From NCBI GenBank assembly GCA_003024175.1, contig MDYQ01000032.1:109719-173718 (forward strand): a stretch of DNA of 64,000 bases, read 5' to 3'. Below are positions 22,612-33,634 of this stretch, piece after piece (position 1 is the stretch's first letter; each line of letters starts with the position of its first letter). A program made the position numbers and the translations under genes. The DNA is from Planoprotostelium fungivorum (taxonomy: Eukaryota > Evosea > Variosea > Cavosteliida > Cavosteliaceae). Below the pieces are notes generated by a model. That model ran no database searches. It was not told the DNA's origin and worked only from the letters and a program-made list of their open reading frames with translations.

Positions 22612-24322
22612 TCACAGGAAGGAACGTATGTGATCCGTCATCCACTTCCATTCTTTCAAAAAGGCATCGTGACCCAGCAATGAGTCACTCTCCACGTATT
22701 CAGCTCTCACACCTGATGATCGACTTAGCACGATCGTCCATCATCGCGACATCGATCTTCCATCATCACCTCTCGAATGCAAGACGTTCTGCACTCTCTT
22801 CAATTCTGTCGATGGAATGAGAGCGTCATGAGTGAATCCCATGAGAAGAGCTTCCGCTTGTATCCTACCCACACCCTCTTCGTAGCTGTCGTGACCTCGA
22901 GCTAGATCTTGCAGATCTGCACATCTATCCTTCTCAGTTCATACATTTGAAGATGGACTTACCTCGAAAGTGTGAGATAACAATTCGCATCGTATTGTCG
23001 GTTGAATTTGCTCGCCTGGGCGTTCAGATAGCTCTCTACGTCGTACGATACGTCCTTCTACAACGAGTCAATACCGTCTGTTGATGATGTCATCACCTGG
23101 TTGACGTGGAGGGGTGACCATTGAAATCTCTCGTCGAATTCGGCTCTCGAGCGATAACATATCGTTCCCAGGGCCCTAGCAACGGCTAAGCCGTGGAGAG
23201 GTGGTCCGTCTGGACTATAGCGGCCTCCGTTGAAATTTGGATCACTTCGGATGGCCAACTTCTGAACGTACCGAAAGGCAATGGTGGTCGGACTACTCTG
23301 GGCTGCGAGAGAATGAGCGTTGTAGACGATGAAATTTCATCGGTATTTACCGGTCGTACACAAGGCGATCACTTTCTCCACGGAATCGGGAAATTCCGCA
23401 GCAAACGTAAGAGCTTGCTGAAATTTCTCTCAGTTCTCCACGACTTCTCCCCCTCACCATCCCTCCTAGACTAGCACCCACCACGGCCTTGATCTTCTTT
23501 ATCCCCAAGTGTTCCAACAGTCTCTTGTGTACGCGAACCTTTCTCCACGATCAGCCGATCGATGATCACGATCGAGATCGTGTTCACCTGATCTACGGGT
23601 GTGATGATGGGAAAATCTGGTCCCCAATTCCTTTGAGTTTCTGGGTTGATGCTGGTGGCGTTGGTAGTGGCTGAGATGATATGATCAGCACAGACACCAT
23701 GAGAAGTAAACTCACTGAAGGGAGCACCGAGGATGTCCGGGCAGATAATTCTGTATTTCTTCGTGTCCAATGCGAGATCATCGCCCACCATGCCTGACCG
23801 AGATCAGTCATTTAAAAGTGAGATCACCTCACCTTCCCACCAACCAGGTGTGGGCTCGTTGGCTGTCGAACGTGCGTGACATCCCATGGAAAATGATGGA
23901 CATAAGAGGATGACTGGTCCGTTAGGATCTCCCCACTCTTTCCAACCGATTTTGATTCCTATCATTTCCACTCCAAACTGGAAGGATCAGCGACTGACGA
24001 GGTTGATTGGTGTGCTCACTTCAGTCTGAAAGGGATCTCTGCACGTGAAGTGTGAGACGTCAGAAATTGATCCTTCTAAGACGTTTGTGATCGAGACTTT
24101 GATGGATTGACGATGGTTGGAATCATTCGAGATGATGGGATCTTTTTTGATCGGAGTTGTCTTCGACGATCTCAAGTGTTTTTCCCGTTCTAAAGAAGGA
24201 AGTGCCTTTGGCACTTGTGGAACACGAACGTGAGGTTCTATGACATCGTGATGATTGCGTGACCTGGTGAAGGATTGTCGACGTGATAAGTGATGCGATA
24301 TACTGTGAACTTTAGAGAACAT
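22612..24322 (-). CDS. MetX-type homoserine O-acetyltransferase (alpha/beta hydrolase)
   Basis: Joined exons give the MetX core: GWKEWGDPNGPVILLCPSFSMGCHA, ATNATSINPETQRNWGPDFPIIT, GIKKIKAVVGASLGGMQALTFAAEFPDSVEKVIALCT (nucleophile Ser in GASLGG), later MGFTHDALIP (acid Asp) and SLLGHDAFL (catalytic His). Known enzymes acylate homoserine (or serine) with acetyl-CoA for methionine/cysteine synthesis. The first 110 residues are an extra N-terminal segment, Arg/Ser/His-rich with no acid in the first 25 positions, consistent with a mitochondrial or other targeting sequence plus a linker. Introns include two with the CTACAACG motif (acceptor at 23058, interior near 23317). The acceptor amino acid cannot be decided from sequence. 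Confidence 0.85.
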
Positions 24323-24511
24323 GATCTTCTAGCAATGTGTCCTGTGGTAGTTTTTCCACGATGATGCCGACATCATCACACAGCCATTTTACGTAAATGA
24401 GGGACTACAAACAGTCCAAAATTGGAGACTTCCATTTTCATTCCCTTCAGTCTTCATGCTCAGAGAAGACGACTGAAAACTGAAGACCGCTCTATCATAC
24501 AACAACAAAAT

Positions 24512-26726
24512 TTATTCTTTTCTATCCTTGCCGATCATGTTCTCCGCCTCTTCGTTCAGATCTCTCTTTCTGAACACAACGTAGAAGATGATTCCGGTGA
24601 TAAATATTCCAATACCAACGCCAACATAGTTCCAAAACAAGTATGGATCAGCTGACACGGGAACGATAGCCTGCATATGGTCAGACTCTCTTCGTCGTGT
24701 CACGTGTCTCCTCACCAGACATAGAAGACTGCCGAACGCGCTCATGAGAAGGAAAATGGACATCACAAGTGACTTGAGACGGGTGGGTGCCTTGTTGTAG
24801 GCGTACTCTAAACCAGTGATGGAGGCAAAGATCTCAGACAGAGCGATGAGAACGTAAGCTGGAATTTGAATCCACACACTGAATCATGTCAGGATGTGAC
24901 GTTCTAAATAATTCATCTCACTTGATGGGTGCAGGGGTCTCACAATCTCCGGCGTAGTCACCACAAGCAGATTGTTTGTAGATATACCACTGTAGCACAG
25001 CAGCATAACCCATTCCAACTGCGGCAAAGATGAATCCGAGTGTGATTCTCTTCATCGGAGCGAAGCTGATATTGTACCTGATGACATGTGAGCAAGCTCC
25101 ACGCGGTATGAATGACTCACTTTCTCAGAGCGGGATAGATCAACATGTCCATGACTGGGATGAGGATGATGACTGTGATGGGATCGAAATTGTTCAGGAG
25201 ATCGTTGGGTACGTTTCCAGTCTGCATGGTGGCGGCCTGGCTCACGAGATTGGAATTCATCTGACCGTAGGCGATCCAGTAGATAGGGTAGAAGAGGAAG
25301 ACTTTGCAGGCGGCGGCAGTTCTCTTGAGCTGAAGTGAAGTGAGTACGATAATGAAGACTGTGACGGTGAACGTACCTCATCGACAAACTCGTCGTCCCA
25401 GGTGAGCCACTTGGGTCTCTTCTGTGTGTTCGAGAGGATGACACTGGGTTTCGCCTCTTCGTAACGATCGATCTTCTTATCGAACCACCTACGACGACGT
25501 CAGGTCTGATGATCATCTGCAGACGCATCACTCACACTCTGGGATTCCAGGAGAAGGTGATGCGCCAGACTCGGAAGGCCTCCATGAGAACACTACCTCT
25601 AGGTGGTTGGATGACGTATCTGTTTCTACCTGCGAGATCTCAGCTGGAGGTCGTGTGGATTTCTACGTCACCTAACCAGAGTACAAAGGGAGCGCCCAGG
25701 AAGAGAACTGCGGGGATGGTGTAAGCCAACCAGAATCCGACGTACTTCTCTGCACTCGTAGTTGCGATGGGTGATAGACCTCCGATGTTCACCTGAAGAT
25801 CTCGATCAGTCACACCATCATCACCAACACCGTCTCACCATCAGATAGAACCAGTTGAAGATGCGCTGGATCGTAACGTTAGGATCTACGACCACTCTCT
25901 CTCCGGATGGAAGGACTTCGATCCTGGGTTTCTTGTTGGTGTATTGTTCGGCCACCAGAACGGACACGTTGGCCTTGATGCCTCCGGCACCGACGCCGAT
26001 GATGATCATGGAGACGATGAGACCGATGAAGGCAACGTCTTCCTTAGCGAGGGCGGGTGGAATAGAGGTTAGCACTAGCACCAGGATGCCGATGAGGTAG
26101 ATGACGGAAGAGATGCAGATGGTCTTGAACTTTCCCAACTTTGTGTCTGCGATGAGAGCGGCGAAGATAGGAGTGAGATAGCACCACCTGATTGGGTGTG
26201 AGTATGTGATTCGATGCGATGAGACGATGAGATGATCACATGGAGAAGAATTGGACGAGGCCAGTGCTGGTCTGCTGTCCCTTTCCTAAAGCTCCAGCGA
26301 CCGTTCCATCAGAAGGGTCCAAGGGTGCACCGGTGGTCGATCCCTCTGGAAGGGGTGATCTGATATAGTTCTGCACAGCTCGTCAGCGATGGAGCTGTTT
26401 CTCCATGATCTTACCGTCCAAGGGCCTGACAGTCCGTAGTAGGCGAACCTCTCGCAGAACTCCACCAGCACGATGAGGAAGGCAGCCATGGGAATGGAGT
26501 CAGAGACTCTCCTCAGTCCTTCCATTTCTTTCAGCTCGATCTCGACCAGGTCGGCATCGATGACGACAGAAGCATCGGTGGGGAAGGTCTTCTTCTCGTC
26601 CTTGGGATCGGCAGCGGATTCGCTCATGGCAGGAAAGGTCTTGACGGTTGCCTCGGCATCGTCGTTCTCGATGGAGTCCGATGATACGTCGATGAAGATC
26701 TCTTGTTTGGTTGGTTGTTCCTCCAT
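24512..26726 (-). CDS. POT/PTR2-family proton-coupled oligopeptide transporter
   Basis: A long acidic N-terminal tail (MEEQPTKQEIFIDVSSDSIENDDAE, continuing to about residue 75) precedes TM1 with VEFCERFAYYGLSGP, the POT ExxERxxYYG motif. Next are LTPIFAALIADTKLGKFKTI (the loop motif between TM2 and TM3), GVGAGGIKANVSVLVAEQY (PTR signature 1) and NWFYLMVNIGGL (PTR signature 2, FYxxIN). The C-terminal helices are IPAYVLIALSEIFASITGLEYAYNKAP and YVGVGIGIFITGIIFYVVF. It should import di/tripeptides or related solutes across the plasma or vacuolar membrane. The extracellular insert with DPNVT and GERVVV is fungal-PTR2-like. Confidence 0.9.
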
Positions 26727-27127
26727 CGTGGTGTGATGATATAGACAATAGTCAGGGAGGCGTCTGACTTTCTCGTGAGCGTTAGGTGGCCCTGAAAATT
26801 ATGGAGTGAGCTCAACGATACCTCACATAGGCCGCGAAAGATCAGAAGGATTAATTTTCCGAAATTTCCATCGCAATAAAGACGGTTAAATTCAATCTTC
26901 CGATTTGAGACCACATGTATCCCAATCCCAGGAACATCACACGGGCTTGGGAAGGCTCTTCTTCCTCACTGTTGACCTCCGATGGTGACTATATGGGTGA
27001 CCAGGCAAGCATGGATGTATGGACAGTGCAGCTCACCTTCGATGAGGTCTTCACGTCACAGGGGCGATGGGTGTCGGGGATAAGAGCGAAAAGCGCTCAG
27101 ATTCCATTTTTCCGTTCTACAATGATC

Positions 27128-27346
27128 CTACCGGAGAATTAGGGCGCAGGGCTGTAGGTTAAGAGGATACGTGGGAGGAAGTTCTGGACTTCCAAAGTAC
27201 AGACGGGATGCTTTGACTTCAAACTGCTTGGGAAGATAGAATAAGGATGTGATGGTGTTGAGGACGATGCACACACCGCCCTCTACTTCGTGTGGTGAAC
27301 TCTGTACATGATTCACTGAGAATTCATTAAATACATGATGAAACAT
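27128..27346 (-). CDS. possible exon of a small unknown gene
   Basis: An open frame MFHHVFNEFSVNHVQSSPHE...LNLQPCALILR looks beta-rich and ends at a plausible GTAGG donor. Possible downstream exons lie at about 27040-27055 and 26950. No family is recognised. It may be non-coding. Confidence 0.25.
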   Translation of the reverse strand: MFHHVFNEFSVNHVQSSPHEVEGGVCIVLNTITSLFYLPKQFEVKASRLYFGSPELPPTYPLNLQPCALILR

Positions 27347-28247
27347 GATTGTGAGATATTTGCGTCGATTGATTGTGAGGCTGGGTGTAGTTGGGTGAGA
27401 GGACTCGTTGTTTGCTGTGGAATGTGATCAGAACTTGGAGATCGTCTAGACAGCAGAGCGAGGTGAGGACCATCACGATCTCTCTTCTGTTCTATATGAT
27501 GACAAAACTTTTATTCTACGGGGCTGCCGCATCGGATTGAACCTCCGATTTGGGTGGCACCAATGGGAGCACGAAGTCTGATTCTCATCACAACATCACA
27601 TCGATTGTGTGTTACTTCCTCTAACCCTTCTGATAGATATCTGGAATACAGATCGCCGCCTACTGTGCCTTATAAACGTATTTGACACGTAATGCTTGCT
27701 CTTCGTCAATCTCTATTTGTTTTACTCTCGTCTTATGATGTCTTCGACAGCCCATGCGTGTAAGATGTTCTATGAAGTGGATCGTTGGCCAGCGATCTCT
27801 TGCGCATTCTTTCGTTCATTCTCTGCTGCATTCACTGGTGCCTTATTGCTCTGATAGCCGGGACCCTTCTGTTCGCTTCCTTCAGAAGGTGAAGTCTCTT
27901 GCGTCTGCGTGTCACTCTTTTTGTCCATGTCGGGTGTTGTACAGTTTTCTGCACCGAGCTACAGCCTGAGCGAAATTTCTGTGAGAGAGGTGTTGTACAA
28001 CAAACAGCAACGACTGACAGGTTTTAAGGATTATATTGGTTGGTCTTGGTGTATGTGGCTCATCCTTTCCCGCATCAGTGAAACATCAGTCGTCACACTC
28101 AGTCACATGCCCGCGCCGAAAGTGGTCCATGTTTGATCGCATCGATATACCGTCGAGTGGACGACTCGAGATTTCCATTAAAGCTCGGGGACAATTTCGG
28201 CGGTTTAATTTTCGAGGACGAACCTCACAAAAACATCAACAACAACA
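27347..28247. other. intergenic region
   Basis: About 900 bp with only short, unsupported frames (27754-28136). The 3' part is the likely promoter of the strongly biased, presumably highly expressed two-TM gene. The last bases before the ATG are CAACAACAACA, a translation-favourable leader. Confidence 0.35.
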
Positions 28248-29577
28248 ATGGGAGCCGAGGTTCCTTCATCACCAACCATCACTGAACATCACGCTGAATT
28301 CCACCACGACGTTAACCAGAGAAGAAGGAGAGCTGCATGCTTTGTAGGATGTCTCTCTCGCGTGGTCCTCTTCAAGTTACTCTTGACTCTTGGCCTCTTC
28401 GCCTTCATGGCTCTGAGACCAGCTCAGACCGTCACTCTTGATCCATTTGAGAGCTTGCAGCTCAGCTTCTGCCCCTCTTGGGTCCGTGGGGTCGACATCG
28501 TCGCCCCCTTCCCCGCAAGCGAGTGAGTGATGTTACACTCTTTCGTGACCCATATGATTTATCGGGCATGTCGATATCCCATGTCGATATCCCATGTCGA
28601 AGGGCAGCGACTGATGTCCATACAGGTGGGTGAGAGCACACAAGTTCCGCGGACAGCCCGTTCTTGCTGAAGAGCCACAACTGTTCAACGTCGGTTACAA
28701 CGTCACCCTCCACAATGACTACCACACCCGCACACATGTTCGCAGCTTCCATTTCGCCCCCGAAAGCACCTTCGATGTGTCTTTCCAGGCCGATTCCAAC
28801 GTTCGCTTCATGATCATGCACCCCGAGGTTAGACACGAGGGAAGAAGACACTCTCCCAGAAGCGAGGGACACCACCGTCCCCACCACGGAGATAGACACG
28901 GACGTCATTCCAACAACACCGAGAACTCTGAGGAGACCCCCGCACCCAGCGCTAGCGCCCCTGCTCATGAGTCTCACCAGGGTAATCCTCTCATCTCATT
29001 TCCAATCGGACTTGAATGTTGACACTCTACAGGAGCCATGAGCGCCGAATTCAAGGTGTCCGCCTCTGGCGGTCGCTACGACTTCATCTTTAGCCTCCCC
29101 AAGAACAGCTCCGACCAGGTCCGCATCAACATCAAGATCGCCGCCAGCGTCCGAACCCTCGACACCAGCCGCTCTTGCCCCATCAAGAGCTCTCTCAACC
29201 AGGGACAGAGGTGACTCACCCTCCCTCACCATCATCTCACATGATCCACAGACACATCCGCGTACGCAAAGAGGCCGCCCATCACATCGTCCTCGCAGCT
29301 TCTCCTTACGCGAGAGGTTCTTCTATCGTATACGTCCGCCTCGCCCCCCGCGAGAACAAGTTTGTCTTTGTTTCCGGTGAGAAGGAGAGAGATGAGATTG
29401 AGCTGAAATTTTAAAGGTGTTCTGTTGTTCCTCTACGTCGTACTCCGCCTCGTCACTCGCTTCTTGTTGGCTCACTCGAAGAGGAAGGAGGGTAAGGGAT
29501 GCTTCTGGGCTAGACTGTGTGGAAAGAAGAACCAGGCTCAGTACTCTCCCCTCACCCAGATCGAGACACAGAACTGA
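28248..29577 (+). CDS. two-TM protein with His-rich lumenal region, unknown function
   Basis: Five exons encode about 370 residues. TM1 (RVVLFKLLLTLGLFAFMAL) follows an acidic/basic cytosolic start. A large domain follows (ESLQLSFCPSWVRGVDIVAP, QLFNVGYNVTLHNDYHTRTHV, FKVSASGGRYDFIFSLP, SSIVYVRLAPRENKFVFVSG), interrupted by a His/Arg/Ser loop (HHRPHHGDRHGRHSNN). TM2 (VLLFLYVVLRLVTRFLLA) and a short basic tail come last. Codon use is extremely C-biased, as in highly expressed genes. The beta-rich exoplasmic domain between two helices resembles several protist membrane families, but none can be named. An intron near 28527-28625 contains a 13-nt tandem duplication (CATGTCGATATCC twice). Confidence 0.6.
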
Positions 29578-29839
29578 AATGCTCTCTGAATGATAAATGG
29601 TTCAATTTATATAGAGTGTGGAGTGTAGAATGACATTGGAGGTGTACGGATGGTTGGTGTGGTGGATGTGGTGATGAGTCTACTCCACTGTGAATCGAAA
29701 ATATCAGGGAAATCTCAAGGAAATATCGATGACCTCGATAGAGCCACACTCATACGTTACATTCGAAATTGTTCACCAGACTTCAATGAGCCCTTCACCT
29801 TCCAATGATAAACAGATGGACCACTGGAATCTGCTCTCT

Positions 29840-30707
29840 TTATTCTACATCCGACTGGGTCAGCTCTTTGTTCAGCGTCTTGATCCGCCCTCTGATCAAC
29901 ACTTCCATCGCTGTCCTCTCTTCAGTCTCCCCTCTCTCTCTCCTCTCCCTCACCTTTCAGATCGAACGTGTGGCGGTCAGGATTGGCACAAGCCTCATCT
30001 GTACAACCGCAAGAGTCCTCGTGGCATCCCAATTGCTCCTTGAAGCACAAGCACTTGTTCGTATCACAAGACTTACCTATCATTACCATCAGCTCTGTCT
30101 GTGTCGCATCATGTGGAGGTACTCACCCGTCTTTCCACCGACACACTTGCAGCCCACGTTCTTTCGACTCTTTCGAATGGCCTTGAGGTCTTCGTTGATT
30201 TCTTTGTATCCCTCAGATGACTGATGTTCGCGTTAGATGGCAATTTTAAGGAGGAACAGATGATGTACCTGGATCAGTTTCTTTCTCTCCTTCTCGTCGA
30301 CTCTGTACAAGTGACCGTGGTCCTTCATCTTGATGAGAAGTTTCTCGTAGTCCGAAATCGATCTGCGGGGAGATTGAGATGGATGCTGGAACGATGTCGA
30401 AGGTGGAGGAGAAGAAATCACCTCTTTAGAACGTTGTCTTTGTCATAATCCCAGGCTAGTCCCAGCGGGAACCCTCCTTTCTCGGGCACTGCGGAGAATG
30501 ATCAGTCTCTACTCTTAATGGTGCAAAGACTATCATGGCGTGATGTTCTCCGTGCATGGCGTTGATCAGTGAAGAAGTCGCACCTGTCGAACTGCCCGTA
30601 CATCTATCATAACTTCTGACTTCAACTCCCCTCCATGCTAACTTCTTTTTGGGGGATCCTGGTGCTTTGATGCATGATTTCGTCGGTGATTCAGGTGGTC
30701 GAGGCAT
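29840..30707 (-). CDS. CSRNP/AXUD1-like cysteine-rich nuclear protein
   Basis: Five exons spell the CSRNP core: KLAWRGVEVRSYDR...VPEKGGFPLGLAWDYDK, then YEKLLIKMKDHGHLYRVDEKERKKLI, SSEGYKEINEDLKAIRKSRKNVGCKCVGGKT and EQLGCHEDSCGCTDEACANPDRHTFDL, ending with a basic helix (RTAMEVLIRGRIKTLNKELTQ). In animals this domain (VxxFpRxxGxxxVPxxGGxxLG, then a C-x-C array) binds DNA and activates transcription. Order, spacing and cysteines are kept. The start is ATG 30707 (MPRPPESPTKSCIKAPG). The family assignment rests on motif order; a DNA-binding role is inferred. Confidence 0.7.
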
Positions 30708-31309
30708 GTCTGTATGATGTGTATGTACCTATGTGACACAACATGAGAGACATTCTTAAACGCTGACGCTGAGACTTCGTTTGACGGACCGCAGCTCTTG
30801 CAACAACATGAAAATTCAAATTTGCATGTTGGTGTGGCTCCGGCGCGCAAAGTCGAAAAAGATAGAAGAGAACGTTCGAACTACTCACGATTACGGGTGA
30901 TGATGCTCTCTCCACTCGGTCCTCCTTCTTTTTTCGGTGTCTCTGTTGGCGGTTTTCTCAACGGCTTTCGGAATGTTTTCACGTCACCTCCCTCCCCCCC
31001 GTATCTTTGTCTACCCACGCGAATCAGCCATTCAACTGCACAACTATCTCTCTCATCGCATAGACTCTACCTTCTCCTGTGCGAGTAAGCACATCGTCTC
31101 ATCCTTCCACCATCTCATCGTACGCCTACGTAAGCGAGGCAACGGGAAATGGAACGAGGAAGATGGCCAAAAGCGGTGTCTGAACGAAAAGGAGATGTTG
31201 GACAAATAAAAGCGTTTATAACGCAGTTTTTATACGATCGTGATATACTGCTTGAATCATCATCAGATCTGAGTCACTGGACTGTTTAGTTTGGTGAAAG
31301 TTAACCGAA
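30708..31309. other. intergenic region
   Basis: About 600 bp between minus-strand genes. Weak plus-strand frames (30798-31209) have no family or splice support. It should contain the promoter of the CSRNP-like gene and the 3' flank of the JmjC gene. Confidence 0.35.
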
Positions 31310-33503
31310 CTATGGAAAAATTTTGTACCAAGCAGAACTGCCTTGTTGCTTGGCCAGGACCTCCGCGAGAGTCTTCTTGCCGTTGTTGTGAACGGTCCAC
31401 AAGTTCACCGTAGAGCACGACTGGATGAGCTTCAAGGGGTGCTCGTGATGGGTTAACCCAAAGATCTCCACACACTCTGGACACATGTCGTAATTGCAAT
31501 CGGAGCAGTGAAAACTGTCTCTCATCAGCTCTCCATCTTGTCATCTTCTCACCTCTTGTTGAAGACTCGAATGTCGCACACTTCACACGACTGTGTGTTC
31601 TCCCCGAAGCCGTAAAGGTTCTTCGGTTCCTCTACAGTAGCACCACCTGTGAGAGAGTCCAATTGGAGGATCTGCTCGTGGATGGGAAGGATTCTCTTCA
31701 GCATGTCTGTGCTTCTGTCCAGCATGACTCGATCGGAAGCCTCTCCCGGTGAATTCACGAGCTTGATGATCTTCTCGGACAGGTTTGAGACGGCATAGTG
31801 GATGATGCGACGGAAGGGAAGGTAAGAGGATCTCGCCACCTTTCTATTCTCTGTCGTGTGTCTGTGAGACGAGATACGAGTGAATAGGGACTCACCTTGT
31901 TCTTCTTGCCACATGTCCTCCACGGCGGAGGGGCTCAGAACATTGGCCGCCACAGCACACGAGAATTCTCCCTGTTCTCTTCAATTTCAATCTCCTCCTC
32001 TTCTCTTCACCTCGTTGATCACGGTGTGGGGTACTGTGGGGGGAACGATGACCATCTCCCCCACCTTCTGCTCTAACCACCACATGTCTAAGCCACTTTC
32101 CTCTAGATCACGTGGAGCCACCCAGAAGTTGTCCTTGTGCAGAGTTCCACCGTGTGATTTGACAAACTGTTCGAGAGACTTCTTCTGGTCGGCTTTGATC
32201 AGCCACCATCGTTTGTAGCCGGCACCAAAGACACAGAGATTGAATGCAACGGAAGCTTGTTTGTCGACGTGAAGGGGTGTACGCGTGCCTCCGGTGCCCA
32301 TGTAGCTGTAGAGGGTGAGGAGAGATGGCGGGTTGTAGATACACACGCCATGGGAACGATCGGTCGAGTGCCCGGGGGTAAAAAATGTACCATGTCGTGT
32401 TCTTCGTGGTTTGGCTTGAGGACATCCGGCAGCATCTGGTACAAGTCTTCCATCCAACCCAATCCAGTCACTTCACTGAAGGAAAAGTCCTTGGCGTACA
32501 TCATCGTCTTCCAATCCTTTTTGGCGCACTACAACGCGTCAGTCGGAAGATTCGGTGGAGAAGCCACCGAGGGGTCGTAATCGTTATCTTCATCGTAGCA
32601 GTTGTACTCTCCAGCGTGATCCACGAACCAACTGAGGCTCTTTGTGACGTCTCGAATGGCGCTGAATTGGCTCTCGTCTCTCTCGTGCATCTGCATGTAT
32701 CTCACCTGCTCGATGTCATCATCCATCGAGTGGCATCGACGATGCGTATGATCTCATCAACGATGTGATGGATGGATTCTCACGGATAGATTCTCTTTCG
32801 GGCTCATGGTCTTCAACCATTCGAAATTCCATATCTCCGGTCGCTTCATGAGGGGCATGCAGTCTGTGTGGATCAGATTGGCTCGTTGTAGATGATCATA
32901 CCCGTCAGAATGAGAGGCTCCTTGTTCTTGATGACGTGTTCGAGGAAAATGGCCTCGGTGAAGTCTTTGATGTTCATTCTCGTCACCGGTTTACAATTGT
33001 CCCTGTGTTCTCCCACTGCGAGAGGTAGCGTGGGTGTCTGCACTTCTCAGTCGAATTTCGATGACATTTCTCTCACCTCCCGTGGTACGATACACTCTTT
33101 GAACCAAGATACAAACATCTCGTACGGCAATTTTTTGTTCAAGTGTTTCTCTCCACAGGCCACACACAACGTTTTCGTTCCCATGGGACCTGACAGGTGT
33201 CAGATTGACGTCCATCTACACCGAGATGTCACCGTTCGACCATTTGTCCGTGCTGTTCGTGTGGCAGCACGAGCAGTAGCGATACGTGGAGAGGGATTGA
33301 TTCGTGCTGGCCAAGTAGATCGTCTTGTACGAGTTGTGAGCGTTGTGGAGTCCGCAGTGCTTCTCGTATTCGGTGGGGAGGAAGTTTCTGCTGCAGCAAT
33401 CACAGAGGATGACTCTTCCCTGCACGACTCCGGTCTTGTTCGTGCAGTACACTCTCTGACCCTCCACCATTGGAATCTCTCCCAATCTACCATCGGTCAA
33501 CAT
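31310..33503 (-). CDS. JmjC-domain protein with N-terminal TDBD-like and C-terminal ZZ-like zinc modules
   Basis: The N-terminus carries GRVILCDCCSRNFLPTEYEKHCG...YKTIYLAST, which resembles the Tify-binding (TDBD/Jas-like) zinc module, and further Cys pairs (YCSCCH, CVACGEKHLNKKLPYEMF). The JmjC core follows: NPPSLLTLYSYMGTGGTRTPLHVDKQASVAFN (HxD iron ligands), WWLIKADQKKSLEQFV and MVIVPPTVPHTVIN (distal His). Near the end CEVCDIRVFNKR and FHCSDCNYDMCPECVEIFGLTHHEHPL form a ZZ-type finger. Fe(II)/2-oxoglutarate ligands appear intact, so histone or other protein demethylase/hydroxylase activity is plausible. Introns are 32-75 nt, one with ATCTACAACG next to its donor (about 32885). Confidence 0.8.
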
Positions 33504-33634
33504 CCTAGCTCATGATAGATCTATACAACAGATACAGATACAGATACAGATGTATGTTTCTGTTCGATGCATTGTCTAGATGTATTTATGTGTGATGGAT
33601 GTATGAATCTACGCTGTGAACTACTCTCATCGAC

